From Streptomyces sp. CNQ-509 (GTDB taxonomy: Bacteria > Actinomycetota > Actinomycetes > Streptomycetales > Streptomycetaceae), in the NCBI RefSeq assembly GCF_001011035.1, contig NZ_CP011492.1, positions 5,997,001 through 6,061,000 on the forward strand: 64,000 bases of DNA, written 5' to 3'. Positions 8,478-16,637 of this stretch are shown here, piece by piece; the first letter of the stretch is position 1; every line of letters begins with the position of its first letter. The notes under the pieces are model-generated. The model was not told where the DNA came from, did no database searches, and saw nothing but the letters and a program-made list of their open reading frames with translations. The position numbers and the translations under genes are program-made.

Positions 8478-9200
8478 ATGGACACTGAGCTGCGGCCAGA
8501 GGAGCGCGACGACTCCTCCTCCCCGGAGTCCGGGCGGGAGGGGTCATCGCGCTCCTCTTTTCTCCGTCTGCTGCGCTGGGCCGTTGCCCTCGCGGCCACC
8601 TTCACCGTCCTCGGGCTGCTCGTCAGCGCCTTCGTCGTGCAGCCGTTCCTGGTGCCGAGCAGTTCCATGGAGCCGGTTCTCCAGCCCGGCGACCGGGTAT
8701 TGGTCAACAAGCTCGCTTACGCGTTCGGGGACGAACCGGAGCGCGGAGACGTTGTCGTCTTCGACGGCTCGGGGACCTTCGCCGCCGCCGGTGACGGCGG
8801 GGGTGCGGTGCCGGGCCTGCTGCGCAGGGCCGGCGCGGCCACGGGCCTCGCGGAGCCCGAAGGCACCGACTACGTCAAGCGGGTCATCGGTGTCGGCGGT
8901 GACCGCGTGATCTGCTGCGACGCACGGGGGAGGGTGAAGGTGAACGGAAAGCCGCTCGACGAGCGGGAGTACCTGTATCCGGGCGACGCCCCGTCGCTGG
9001 TCGAGTTCGACGTCATCGTGCCGCCCGGCCGGCTGTGGGTCATGGGCGACCACCGCAGCGACTCCCGCGACTCCCGCGACCACCTCGGGTCGCCCGGGGG
9101 CGGCACGATCTCGGTGGACAAGGTGATCGGCAGGGCGGACTGGCGGGGGTGGCCGCCGGACCGGGCCGGCTCGCTGGGGCGGCCGGGATATGGGGGGTAG
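8478..9200 (+). CDS. sipW: Type I signal peptidase (first of four in tandem)
   Basis: 240 residues: a short Ser/Glu-rich cytoplasmic tail, one membrane segment (about 33-55), then the S26 catalytic domain outside the membrane. The catalytic Ser is Ser63 in PSSSMEP, the general-base Lys is Lys134 in YVKRVIGVGGD, and the MGDHRSDSRDSRDH box follows. It cleaves Sec and Tat signal peptides. It is the first of four tandem paralogues, an arrangement known from Streptomyces (sipWXYZ); the symbol is assigned by position. Its end overlaps the next gene by 11 nt. Confidence 0.9.
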   Translation: MDTELRPEERDDSSSPESGREGSSRSSFLRLLRWAVALAATFTVLGLLVSAFVVQPFLVPSSSMEPVLQPGDRVLVNKLAYAFGDEPERGDVVVFDGSGTFAAAGDGGGAVPGLLRRAGAATGLAEPEGTDYVKRVIGVGGDRVICCDARGRVKVNGKPLDEREYLYPGDAPSLVEFDVIVPPGRLWVMGDHRSDSRDSRDHLGSPGGGTISVDKVIGRADWRGWPPDRAGSLGRPGYGG

Positions 9201-10626
9201 CCACGCGCGTCACGCGGGCGGCGGCGGTCAGGAGGACCGCCGCGGCGCGGGGGGCGGGCCGGGGCGCCGTGATCCGCACGGGAGCAGCGGCGGTGGCGGG
9301 TACGGGGGCGGGGATCCGTACGGACGCGGGGGCGGCGGGGATCCGTACGGCCCGGGCGGCGGATACGGCGAAGGACCGTACGGCGCGGGCGGCGGGTACC
9401 GCGAGGGCCCTCCGTACGGACGGGACGGCGGGCAGGGCGACGGCACGTACGCCTCGGGCGGCGACGATCCGTACGAGCCGGAGAGCGGCCCGCGCGGCCC
9501 CGGCGGTGAGCAGGGTCCGCGGCTCGGCGGGCGCGCGGAGCGCCGCAAGGCGGCCAAGCGGGCGCGGCGGCGCAGAACCCGTTCGCGGATAAAGGAGATC
9601 CCGCTCATCATCGGCGCGGCCATGCTGATCGCGCTGGGCGTCAAGACCTTCCTGCTGCAGGCGTTCGTCATCCCCTCCGGATCCATGGAACAGACGATCC
9701 GGATCGGCGACCGGGTCGTCGTGGACAAGCTCACGCCCTGGTTCGGCGCCAAGCCGGAGCGCGGCGACATCGTCGTCTTCAAGGACCCCGGCGGCTGGCT
9801 CAGCAACCGGGAGGAGGACCGGCTCGACGACTCCGTGGGCGTCGCACAGGTCAAGGACGTGCTGACGTTCATCGGGCTGCTGCCCTCGGAGCACGAACAG
9901 GACCTGATCAAGCGGGTCGTGGCGGTCGGCGGCGACCGCGTGGTCTGCTGCGACGACGGCGGGCGGGTCACGGTCAACGGCACCGCGCTGGTGGAGCCGT
10001 ACCTGCACCCCGGGGACAAGCCGTCGCAGCGGACCTTCGACGTCACCGTGCCGGACGGCCGGATCTTCGTCATGGGCGACCACCGCTCCAACTCCGCCGA
10101 CTCGCGCTACCACCTGGACGGTCCGTACCAGGGGACGATCGCGGAAGAGGACGTCGTGGGCAGGGCCATGGCCATCGCCTGGCCGCTCGGCCACTGGGAC
10201 AAATTCGACTCACCGGACACCTATGCCTCGGTTCCGGAGTCGGACGCGCAGACGAATAAGGTGTCCTCGAAAGAAGTGGGCCGAATGGAGCCCCTCCCGA
10301 CTCCTGCGGAACTCTCGCTCGTTATGGGAGTGGTGGGCCTGCACCTGACCAGGGGCAGGCAGCGGCAAGGTGAGGAGTGGATGTGGGGGACGTGGCAGTC
10401 AGCGCCCGGTCCGGTCACGAGGATCCCGAAGACCGGCCCGGTCAGGGGCGCGCGCAGCAGCCGGCTGCCGGCCCTCCTGGCAGCCCTCCGGAGCAGGCGG
10501 CCGACGGCCCGGCGGACACCGCGCGGGACGGCGCCCCCCGACCCTCACTCGGCAAGGACGGTGTCCCGCAGGACGCCGCGGCCGGCGCTCCCGGCGGCCC
10601 TGCGGCGGCGGAAGCGGGAGCGATGA
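9190..10626 (+). CDS. sipX: Type I signal peptidase with Gly/Tyr-rich N-terminus and long C-terminal extension
   Basis: 478 residues, far longer than most signal peptidases. Residues 1-115 are a disordered Gly/Tyr/Pro-rich region with repeated DPYG/GPYG/GGGY units, then a very basic patch (KRARRRRTRSR), a membrane segment (about 140-160) and the S26 domain with Ser165 (PSGSMEQ), Lys241 (LIKRVVAVGGD) and MGDHRSNSADSRYH. The catalytic domain ends near residue 350. After a hydrophobic LSLVMGVVGL segment, the last 80 or so residues are Arg/Pro-rich and overlap the next gene by about 250 nt in another frame. That tail may be a genuine overlap or reflect a frameshift near 10350. Confidence 0.85.
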   Translation: MGGSHARHAGGGGQEDRRGAGGGPGRRDPHGSSGGGGYGGGDPYGRGGGGDPYGPGGGYGEGPYGAGGGYREGPPYGRDGGQGDGTYASGGDDPYEPESGPRGPGGEQGPRLGGRAERRKAAKRARRRRTRSRIKEIPLIIGAAMLIALGVKTFLLQAFVIPSGSMEQTIRIGDRVVVDKLTPWFGAKPERGDIVVFKDPGGWLSNREEDRLDDSVGVAQVKDVLTFIGLLPSEHEQDLIKRVVAVGGDRVVCCDDGGRVTVNGTALVEPYLHPGDKPSQRTFDVTVPDGRIFVMGDHRSNSADSRYHLDGPYQGTIAEEDVVGRAMAIAWPLGHWDKFDSPDTYASVPESDAQTNKVSSKEVGRMEPLPTPAELSLVMGVVGLHLTRGRQRQGEEWMWGTWQSAPGPVTRIPKTGPVRGARSSRLPALLAALRSRRPTARRTPRGTAPPDPHSARTVSRRTPRPALPAALRRRKRER

Positions 10627-11483
10627 GCGACGGCGGGGACGGCAGTGACGGGAGCAGCAGCAGGGGGGAGGACGCGGACGGCGGCGGCGCGGCCGCCGCG
10701 GGCGGGAAGAAGCAGCGTTCCTTCTGGAAGGAACTGCCGATCCTCATCCTCGTCGCGCTGGTGCTCGCGCTGATCATCAAGACCTTCCTGGTCCAGGCGT
10801 TCTCCATCCCCTCCAACTCCATGCAGGACACGCTGCAGGTCGGCGACCGCGTGCTGGTGGACAAGCTCACGCCGTGGTTCGGCGCCGAGCCCGAGCGCGG
10901 CGAGGTCGTCGTCTTCCACGACCCGGGCGGCTGGCTGAACGAGGCGCCGTCGTCGGACTCCGGGCCCGTGCTCGAAGGCATCCAGAAGGGGCTGAGCTTC
11001 ATCGGCCTCATGCCCTCGGCGGAGGAGCAGGACCTCATCAAGCGCGTCATCGCGGTCGGCGGCGACACCGTGGAGTGCAAGGGCGTCGGCCCGGTGAAGG
11101 TCAACGGCAAGGCTCTGGACGAGACTTCGTACATCTTCCCCGGCGACACCCCCTGCGAGGACAACGACTTCGGTCCCGTGAAGGTGCCGGAGGGCAAGCT
11201 GTGGGTGATGGGCGACCACCGGCAGGACTCGCTGGACTCCCGCTACCACGAGAAGTCGCCGGACAAGGGCTTCGTCGACGAGGACCTGGTCGTCGGGCGG
11301 GCCATCGCGCGGGCCTGGCCGATCGACCGCTGGGGCACCCTGCCGGTGCCGGGCACCTTCGACCAGCCGGGGCTGAACGCCGCCTCGGGGGCCGCGCCGG
11401 CGGCGCTGGGGCTGGCCGGGGCGGTGCCGCTGGTGCTGTGGCGGCGGCGCCGGCTGATCCGCAAGGCGGACCTGAACGACTGA
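10383..11483 (+). CDS. sipY: Type I signal peptidase (third of four)
   Basis: 366 residues from the GTG at 10383, which lies 5 nt after AGGAG (10373-10377); the alternative GTG at 10377 overlaps that ribosome site. A Gly/Ala/Asp-rich cytoplasmic region of about 110 residues precedes one membrane segment (LPILILVALVLALIIKTF). Catalytic residues are Ser146 (PSNSMQD) and Lys220 (LIKRVIAVGGD), with box MGDHRQDSLDSRYH. A second hydrophobic stretch (LGLAGAVPLVLW) followed by basic residues anchors the C-terminus. Its first 240 nt overlap the tail of the preceding gene; composition favours this frame as the real one there. Confidence 0.9.
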   Translation: MGDVAVSARSGHEDPEDRPGQGRAQQPAAGPPGSPPEQAADGPADTARDGAPRPSLGKDGVPQDAAAGAPGGPAAAEAGAMSDGGDGSDGSSSRGEDADGGGAAAAGGKKQRSFWKELPILILVALVLALIIKTFLVQAFSIPSNSMQDTLQVGDRVLVDKLTPWFGAEPERGEVVVFHDPGGWLNEAPSSDSGPVLEGIQKGLSFIGLMPSAEEQDLIKRVIAVGGDTVECKGVGPVKVNGKALDETSYIFPGDTPCEDNDFGPVKVPEGKLWVMGDHRQDSLDSRYHEKSPDKGFVDEDLVVGRAIARAWPIDRWGTLPVPGTFDQPGLNAASGAAPAALGLAGAVPLVLWRRRRLIRKADLND

Positions 11484-11707
11484 GATGAGCCGGCAGCCGC
11501 GCCGCTCCCGGCCCGGCTGCTTGCTCACGGTGCGCGGGGGCACGGGGCCGTCCGGGTGATGTGATCGCCGGGGCCGCGGCGGCTTCCGAGCCGTATGCGA
11601 CCCCCTGGCCTGCGGTTTCACGGGCGCGGGCCGGTGCCGAGGCGGGGCCGGGCGTCGCTGATCACGGTGGTTCACCGAGCGGGCTGACTGCCTGCCGGAC
11701 CTCTGGG

Positions 11708-11713
11708 TAGTGT
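11708..11713 (+). promoter_or_regulatory. -10-like TAGTGT before the fourth signal peptidase gene
   Basis: TAGTGT matches TAnnnT and ends 6 nt before the ATG at 11720. With no Shine-Dalgarno visible, a leaderless transcript is likely. The preceding 236-bp gap holds no gene. Confidence 0.45.
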
Positions 11714-11719
11714 GCGCCC

Positions 11720-12478
11720 ATGAGCAGCAGCGGAGCCGGGCGCAGGGGGAACGTGCTGTCGGGCCTGGCCGTGGCGGTCGGGTGCGTGCTGTTCCTCGGC
11801 GGCTTCGCCTGGGGCGCCGCGGTGTACGTGCCGTACACCGTGCCGACGTCCTCCATGGCACCCACCGTCGCCTCCGGCGACCGGGTGCTGGCCGAGCGGA
11901 TCTCGGGCGACGAGGTGCGCCGCGGCGACGTCGTGGTCTTCGAGGACGCGGCGTGGGGGGACCTCCCGATGGTCAAGCGGGTCGTGGCGGTCGGCGGTGA
12001 CACGGTCCGCTGCTGCGACGCGCAGGGGCGGCTGACGGTCGACGACGTGCCGGTCGCGGAGCGGTACGTCACGGAGAGTCAGCGCGCGGCTCAGGAGGAC
12101 TTCCCCGCGACCACCGTGCCGGAGGGAATGGTCTTCCTGCTCGGCGACCACCGCGGGGACTCCGTCGACTCCCGCAGCCATCTGGCCGAATCGGGCGGCG
12201 GAGCCATACCCCGCGACGCCGTCAGGAGCCGGGTCGACGCGACGGCGTGGCCGCTGGGCAGCGCGGGCATGCTGGAGCGCCCGGACGGCTTCGCGGCGCT
12301 GCCCGGGGGGATCTCCGAGCCCGGCCCGCTGGGGCCGCTGCTGCTCGCGGTCGTCGCCGGGGCGGCGCTGATCCTGGGCGGCGCCGCCTACGGGCCGGTT
12401 TCCGGCTATGCCCGGGCCCGTCGTGCCCGGGGGACGCACAATGGGGTCACGCACAGGCGGAAGGGGAACGTGCCATGA
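11720..12478 (+). CDS. sipZ: Type I signal peptidase (fourth of four)
   Basis: 252 residues and the most divergent of the four. It has a short N-terminus, a membrane segment (about 15-35), Ser45 in PTSSMAP, Lys86 in MVKRVVAVGGD and the LGDHRGDSVDSRSH box. A C-terminal membrane segment (LLLAVVAGAALILGGAAYG) and a basic tail give two-pass topology. The catalytic dyad is intact. It overlaps the DUF2469 gene by 4 nt (ATGA), suggesting coupling with that small conserved gene. Confidence 0.9.
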   Translation: MSSSGAGRRGNVLSGLAVAVGCVLFLGGFAWGAAVYVPYTVPTSSMAPTVASGDRVLAERISGDEVRRGDVVVFEDAAWGDLPMVKRVVAVGGDTVRCCDAQGRLTVDDVPVAERYVTESQRAAQEDFPATTVPEGMVFLLGDHRGDSVDSRSHLAESGGGAIPRDAVRSRVDATAWPLGSAGMLERPDGFAALPGGISEPGPLGPLLLAVVAGAALILGGAAYGPVSGYARARRARGTHNGVTHRRKGNVP

Positions 12479-12792
12479 GCGCCGAGGACCTCGAGAAGTA
12501 CGAGACCGAGATGGAGCTGAAGCTCTACCGGGAGTACCGCGACGTCGTCGGTCTGTTCAAATACGTGATCGAGACCGAGCGGCGTTTCTACCTCACCAAC
12601 GACTACGAGATGCAGGTCCACTCGGTCCAGGGCGAGGTGTTCTTCGAGGTGTCGATGGCGGACGCCTGGGTCTGGGACATGTACCGGCCGGCCCGCTTCG
12701 TCAAGCAGGTGCGGGTACTCACGTTCAAGGATGTGAACGTCGAGGAGCTGAGTAAGTCCGACCTGGAGATGCCCTCCGACGACCTCGGTTGA
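12475..12792 (+). CDS. DUF2469 family small acidic protein
   Basis: 105 residues, starting MSAEDLEKYETEMELKLYREYRD and rich in Glu, Asp and aromatic residues. This small family is conserved across actinobacteria next to signal peptidase and yraN genes. No catalytic motif, signal peptide or membrane segment is present, so it is probably cytoplasmic. The ATG overlaps the sipZ stop (ATGA) and follows a GGAAGGGGAA ribosome site. I know no established function. Confidence 0.85.
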   Translation: MSAEDLEKYETEMELKLYREYRDVVGLFKYVIETERRFYLTNDYEMQVHSVQGEVFFEVSMADAWVWDMYRPARFVKQVRVLTFKDVNVEELSKSDLEMPSDDLG

Positions 12793-12826
12793 GTTCCCCT
12801 CCTCCGTCACCCTCATGGGTGAGGGA

Positions 12827-12854
12827 GTTGTCCACAACCCGCCGGTTATCCACC
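12827..12854 (+). promoter_or_regulatory. Paired DnaA-box-like module before yraN
   Basis: A perfect TTGTCCACA (12828-12836) and a TTATCCACC (12846-12854) lie in the same orientation with 9 bp between them. TTGTCCACA is the preferred Streptomyces DnaA box and TTATCCACA the general consensus. The same two-box module recurs, inverted, at 18876-18902 with the same spacing. The sequence match is seen directly; DnaA binding is inferred. Confidence 0.5.
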
Positions 12855-12910
12855 AAGATCAACAAATTCTCCCGCGGCACGACACAGTCGGACGCGGGAG
12901 GTGGTGCCCG

Positions 12911-13273
12911 ATGCCGAAGCAGCGGCAGGCGCTCGGACAGTACGGGGAACGGATCGCGGAGCGGCGGCTCGTCCAGGCGGGAATGACCGTCCTGGCGCGG
13001 AACTGGAGATGCAGCGACGGCGAGATCGACATCGTCGCGCTCGACGGCGAGGCCCTCGTCGTCTGCGAGGTCAAGACCAGACGGGAAGGCGGCTGGGAGC
13101 ATCCGATGGCCGGCGTCCCGCCGGCCAAGGCGGACCGGCTCCGGCGGCTCGCCGAAGCCTGGGCCCTGCGGCACGGCGGCGTCCCGCCGGGCGGCATGCG
13201 GATCGACGTCGTCGGCGTGGTGCTGCCGGACCGCGGCGCCCCCGTCGTCGAGCACGTGCGGGGGGCCGCCTGA
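12911..13273 (+). CDS. yraN: YraN/UPF0102 nuclease-like protein
   Basis: 120 residues. The fold is restriction-endonuclease-like: ERIAERRLVQAGMTVLARNWRC, then the PD-(D/E)xK-type motif DGEIDIVALDGEALVVCEVKTR (about 36-57). The family is widespread and often near dprA and comM, which suggests a role in DNA processing, but its substrate is not settled. The ATG at 12911 has a GGGAGG ribosome site at good distance; the frame is open upstream but unconvincing. The stop overlaps the comM ATG by 1 nt (TGATG). Confidence 0.92.
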   Translation: MPKQRQALGQYGERIAERRLVQAGMTVLARNWRCSDGEIDIVALDGEALVVCEVKTRREGGWEHPMAGVPPAKADRLRRLAEAWALRHGGVPPGGMRIDVVGVVLPDRGAPVVEHVRGAA

Positions 13274-14895
13274 TGGCCTTCGCCCGCACGTGCTCTGTCG
13301 CCCTCGTCGGCGTCGAGGGGGTCGTCGTCGAGATCCAGGCCGACCTGGAGCCGGGCGTCGCCACGTTCACGCTGGTCGGGCTGCCCGACAAGAGCCTCAC
13401 GGAAAGCCGCGACCGGGTGCGCGCCGCCGTCGTCAACTCCGGCGTCGACTGGCCGCAGAAGAAGCTCACCGTCGGCCTCAGCCCCGCCGCCGTACCCAAA
13501 TCCGGCAGCGGATTCGACCTCGGCATCGCCTGCGCCACCCTCGGCGCCGCCGGGCGCATCGCGCCCGACGCGCTCACCGGGCTCGTCATGGTCGGTGAGC
13601 TGAGCCTCGACGGCCGCGTCCGGCCCGTCCCCGGCGTGCTGCCCGCCGTGCTCGCCGCCGCGGCCGCCGGCTGCTGCCAGGTCGTCGTCCCCGAGGCCGC
13701 CGCAAGCGAGGCCGCCCTCGTCCCCGACGTCTCCGTCCTCGGCGTCCGCAGCCTGCGCCAGCTCATCGCCATCCTCAACGACGAACCGCCCCCCGACGAG
13801 CCCCCGGAAACCGGCGGCGCCCCGGCCGTCCCGTCCGCCCGGCTCGCCGTGCCCGGAGCCGGCTGGTGCGCCCCGGCGGCCCTCGGCCCCGGCGCGTACC
13901 GCCCCGACCTCGCCGACGTCGCGGGGCAGCACCGGGCCCGCTTCGCCCTCGAAGTCGCCGCCGCGGGCGGCCACCACCTGTACCTGAAAGGCCCCCCGGG
14001 AGCGGGCAAGACGATGCTCGCCGAACGGCTGCCCGGGCTGCTGCCGCCCCTGACCGAGACCGAAGCGCTCGAAGTGACCGCCGTCCACTCGGTGGCCGGC
14101 ACCCTGCCCGCGGGCCAGCCCCTCGTCGGCGAAGCCCCCTATGCCGCCCCGCACCACTCCGCGACCCTGCCCGCCCTCATCGGCGGCGGCAACGCGCTGC
14201 CCAAGCCGGGAGCCGTCTCCCTGGCCCACCGCGGCGTGCTCTTTTTAGACGAAGCGCCCGAATTCAGCGGCCGGATCCTGGACGCCCTCAGACAGCCCCT
14301 GGAGTCCGGGCACGTCGTCGTGGCCCGGTCCGCGGGCGTCGTCCAGTTCCCCGCCCGCTTCCTCATGGTCCTCGCCGCCAACCCCTGCCCCTGCGGCCTC
14401 TTCGCCCGCCGGGAAGGCGGCTGCGAATGCCCGCCCATGGCCATCCGGCGCTACCAGGGCCGGCTCACCGGCCCGCTCCTCGACCGCGTCGACCTCCGGG
14501 TCGCCGTCGACGCCGTCAGCCGCGCCGAGCTGTCGGCCGCCGGTGAACGCGCCGAGTCCACCGCCGACGCCGCAGCCCGGGTCCTGGCCGCCCGCGACCG
14601 CGCCGCCGCGCGGTACGCCGGCACCGCCTGGCGCACCAACGGGGAAGTCCCCGGCCACGAGCTGCGGCGCCGCTGGCACCCTGCCCCCGGCGTCCTCGCC
14701 CCGGCGGAACGCGACCTCGAACGCGGCCTGCTCACCGCCCGCGGCCTCGATCGCGTCCTCCGCGTGGCCTGGACCATCGCCGACCTCGCGGGCCACGACC
14801 GCCCCGGGCCCGAGGACGTCGCCGTGGCTCTGGAACTCCGCACGGGAGTGCCCCGAGGCACCCGTACCCAGGCAACGACGGAGCCCGTCGGATGA
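13273..14895 (+). CDS. comM: ComM/YifB-like AAA+ ATPase (Mg-chelatase family), contains a TTA codon
   Basis: 540 residues. The N-terminal ChlI-like domain begins AFARTCSVALVGVEGVVVEI. The AAA+ module has Walker A GPPGAGKT (about 240-247) and Walker B VLFLDEAPEF (about 322-331), followed by the Cys-rich ANPCPCGLFARREGGCECPP segment typical of YifB/ComM. ComM in naturally competent bacteria is a hexameric branch-migration helicase for incoming DNA. The Leu of FLDEA (residue 325, bases 14245-14247) is encoded by TTA, a codon read only by the bldA tRNA in Streptomyces. It overlaps yraN by 1 nt and dprA by 4 nt. Confidence 0.93.
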   Translation: MAFARTCSVALVGVEGVVVEIQADLEPGVATFTLVGLPDKSLTESRDRVRAAVVNSGVDWPQKKLTVGLSPAAVPKSGSGFDLGIACATLGAAGRIAPDALTGLVMVGELSLDGRVRPVPGVLPAVLAAAAAGCCQVVVPEAAASEAALVPDVSVLGVRSLRQLIAILNDEPPPDEPPETGGAPAVPSARLAVPGAGWCAPAALGPGAYRPDLADVAGQHRARFALEVAAAGGHHLYLKGPPGAGKTMLAERLPGLLPPLTETEALEVTAVHSVAGTLPAGQPLVGEAPYAAPHHSATLPALIGGGNALPKPGAVSLAHRGVLFLDEAPEFSGRILDALRQPLESGHVVVARSAGVVQFPARFLMVLAANPCPCGLFARREGGCECPPMAIRRYQGRLTGPLLDRVDLRVAVDAVSRAELSAAGERAESTADAAARVLAARDRAAARYAGTAWRTNGEVPGHELRRRWHPAPGVLAPAERDLERGLLTARGLDRVLRVAWTIADLAGHDRPGPEDVAVALELRTGVPRGTRTQATTEPVG

Positions 14896-16319
14896 ACGCG
14901 ACCGAGAAGCCCGCCTGGAAGCCGCGCAGCGGCCTGCCGATCGGGGCCTGCACCTGCCCGGCGGCCGATCCGGCGCCGGGCGGGGGCTGCCTGCCGGCTG
15001 CTGTGCCTGTGCCTCCGGCCGAGGGGCAGAGCGGGCCGTCCGGCCCGGTCGCGGGACCGGTGCCGGGCGCGATGCGGACCCCGGCCGCCCGGCCCCGGCG
15101 CGGCCCCGGCTCCGGCGCCCGGCCGGCGGCCCGTAGCCGCCAGGGGACGGAGCCCGCACCCGAAGCGGGCCTCGCTGAAGCCGCGGAGTGCGACGCGGAG
15201 CGGTTGGCGCGGGTCGCGCTGACGCGGCTCGTCGAGCCCGGAGACGAGGTCGCCGGAAGGTGGCTGCGTACGCACGGGGCCGTGGCGCTCATGCGCTGGG
15301 TGACCGGCGACGCCCCACCGCCCTCACCGGAGGCCGAGACCCGGCTGGTCCGCTACCGGCGGCGGCTCGGCGGACCCGCCCCCCGGGAGGACCTCGCCGC
15401 CGCCGAAGCCGTCGGAGCGCGGTTCGTCTGCCCCGGCGACCCCGAATGGCCCCGGCAGCTCGACGACCTCGCGGCCGCCCGGCCCCTCGGCCTCTGGGTC
15501 CGCGGCCGCGCCGACCTCAGGCTGTGGGCGCTGAAGTCCGTCGCCGTCGTCGGCGCCCGCGCCTGCACCGAGTACGGCGCCCACGTCGCCGCGACGCTCG
15601 CCGCCGGCCTCGCCCACGCCGGGTGGACCGTCGTCTCCGGCTCCGCCTACGGCATCGACGCCGCCGCCCACCGCGGCGCCCTCGCCGCCACCGGAGCCAC
15701 CGTCGGCGTACTGGCCTGCGGCGTCGACCGGGTCTACCCGCCCGGCCACAGCGAGCTCCTCGGCCGCGTCGCCGAACAGGGCCTCATCGTCGCCGAACTC
15801 GCCCCCGGCGACCATCCCACCCGGTCGCGCTTCCTCCTGCGCAACCGCGTCATGGCGGCCCTCACCCGCGGCACCGTCGTCGTCGAGGCCGAGCGCCGCA
15901 GCGGCTCCCTCGTCACCGCCCGCTGGGCGCAGCGCCTCGGCCGCCCGACGATGGGCGTGCCGGGCCCGGTGACCTCCGGGCTCTCCTCAGGGGTGCACGA
16001 GCTGCTGCGCGGCGAGGCAGTGCTCGTCACCGAGGCCGCCGAAGTCGTCGAGCTGGTCGGCCGCATCGGCGCGGACCTCGCCCCGGTCCGCCGCGGCCCC
16101 GTCGTACCACGCGATCTGCTCCCGCCCGCCACCGCACGGGTGCTCGAAGCACTCCCCGGTCGGGGTACAGCGCCGCTGGAACAGATCGCACATGAGGCGG
16201 GCACGGAGCGCGACGAAGCCTTGGGCAGGCTTCATGAGCTGCAGTCCCTCGGATTCGTCCGCCGCGACGGCACCGGCTGGCGGCTGGCCCCGCGCTCCAG
16301 CGAGCACCCCAAAAGGTGA
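14892..16319 (+). CDS. dprA: DNA processing protein DprA/Smf
   Basis: 475 residues, longer than the usual 360-390 because of a Pro/Ala/Gly-rich N-terminal extension of about 95 residues. The true start might be internal, but the ATG at 14892 overlaps the comM stop in the usual ATGA manner. The Rossmann fold shows VAVVGARACTEYG (about 217-229), VVSGSAYGIDAAAHRGAL and VLACGVDRVYPPGH. A C-terminal winged-helix-like segment ends the protein. DprA protects incoming single-stranded DNA and loads RecA. With yraN and comM it forms a DNA-uptake-like operon in a group not known for natural competence. Confidence 0.93.
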   Translation: MNATEKPAWKPRSGLPIGACTCPAADPAPGGGCLPAAVPVPPAEGQSGPSGPVAGPVPGAMRTPAARPRRGPGSGARPAARSRQGTEPAPEAGLAEAAECDAERLARVALTRLVEPGDEVAGRWLRTHGAVALMRWVTGDAPPPSPEAETRLVRYRRRLGGPAPREDLAAAEAVGARFVCPGDPEWPRQLDDLAAARPLGLWVRGRADLRLWALKSVAVVGARACTEYGAHVAATLAAGLAHAGWTVVSGSAYGIDAAAHRGALAATGATVGVLACGVDRVYPPGHSELLGRVAEQGLIVAELAPGDHPTRSRFLLRNRVMAALTRGTVVVEAERRSGSLVTARWAQRLGRPTMGVPGPVTSGLSSGVHELLRGEAVLVTEAAEVVELVGRIGADLAPVRRGPVVPRDLLPPATARVLEALPGRGTAPLEQIAHEAGTERDEALGRLHELQSLGFVRRDGTGWRLAPRSSEHPKR

Positions 16320-16637
16320 CGAGCCGTTCCTTGACCTGGGACGTTCGGGTGAAAGGGTGGGGGAGATGCAAACCGACCCCCACCCGGTGCCGCGGCGGCC
16401 GTCCCCCCGCTGTGACCTCCTGATAACCCGCAGGTGCGGTCCGCGGAACGAACCTGCGTACTCATGAAGAGCCGTCAGTCGCAGAATGCGACCGTACGGT
16501 CACGCTACGCTCGCGGAACGTTCCCGCATTCCCCGCCGCGTCACCCTCCCCGCTCCGCCCCTCCCCACACCCGCTCGCTCCCCCCACGGCCCCCACCGAA
16601 CCCAGTCCCCCACCAGAACGGTTCAAGGCGACGACGC
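16320..16637 (+). other. 318-bp whiG upstream region
   Basis: No credible gene. It holds a perfect 12-bp palindrome (16490-16501) and a C-rich stretch (16540-16610) just before the ribosome site AAGG at 16624-16627. The whiG promoter should lie here, but I cannot place it with confidence. Confidence 0.4.
16490..16501. promoter_or_regulatory. 12-bp perfect palindrome upstream of whiG
   Basis: GACCGTACGGTC is self-complementary and lies about 137 bp before the whiG ATG, a plausible place for a repressor dimer. No regulator is assigned. Confidence 0.3.

Noticed and set aside
9240..9520. Gly/Tyr-coding repeats as a CRISPR or DNA repeat array
   Set aside because: Units are irregular, in frame and protein-coding; no fixed repeats or spacers are present.
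9748..11483. Possible biosynthetic gene cluster around the SARP gene
   Set aside because: Only a regulator, a flavodoxin-fold protein and an exporter are near the SARP gene at 53321-59101; no biosynthetic enzymes are seen, and the signal peptidase region is unrelated.
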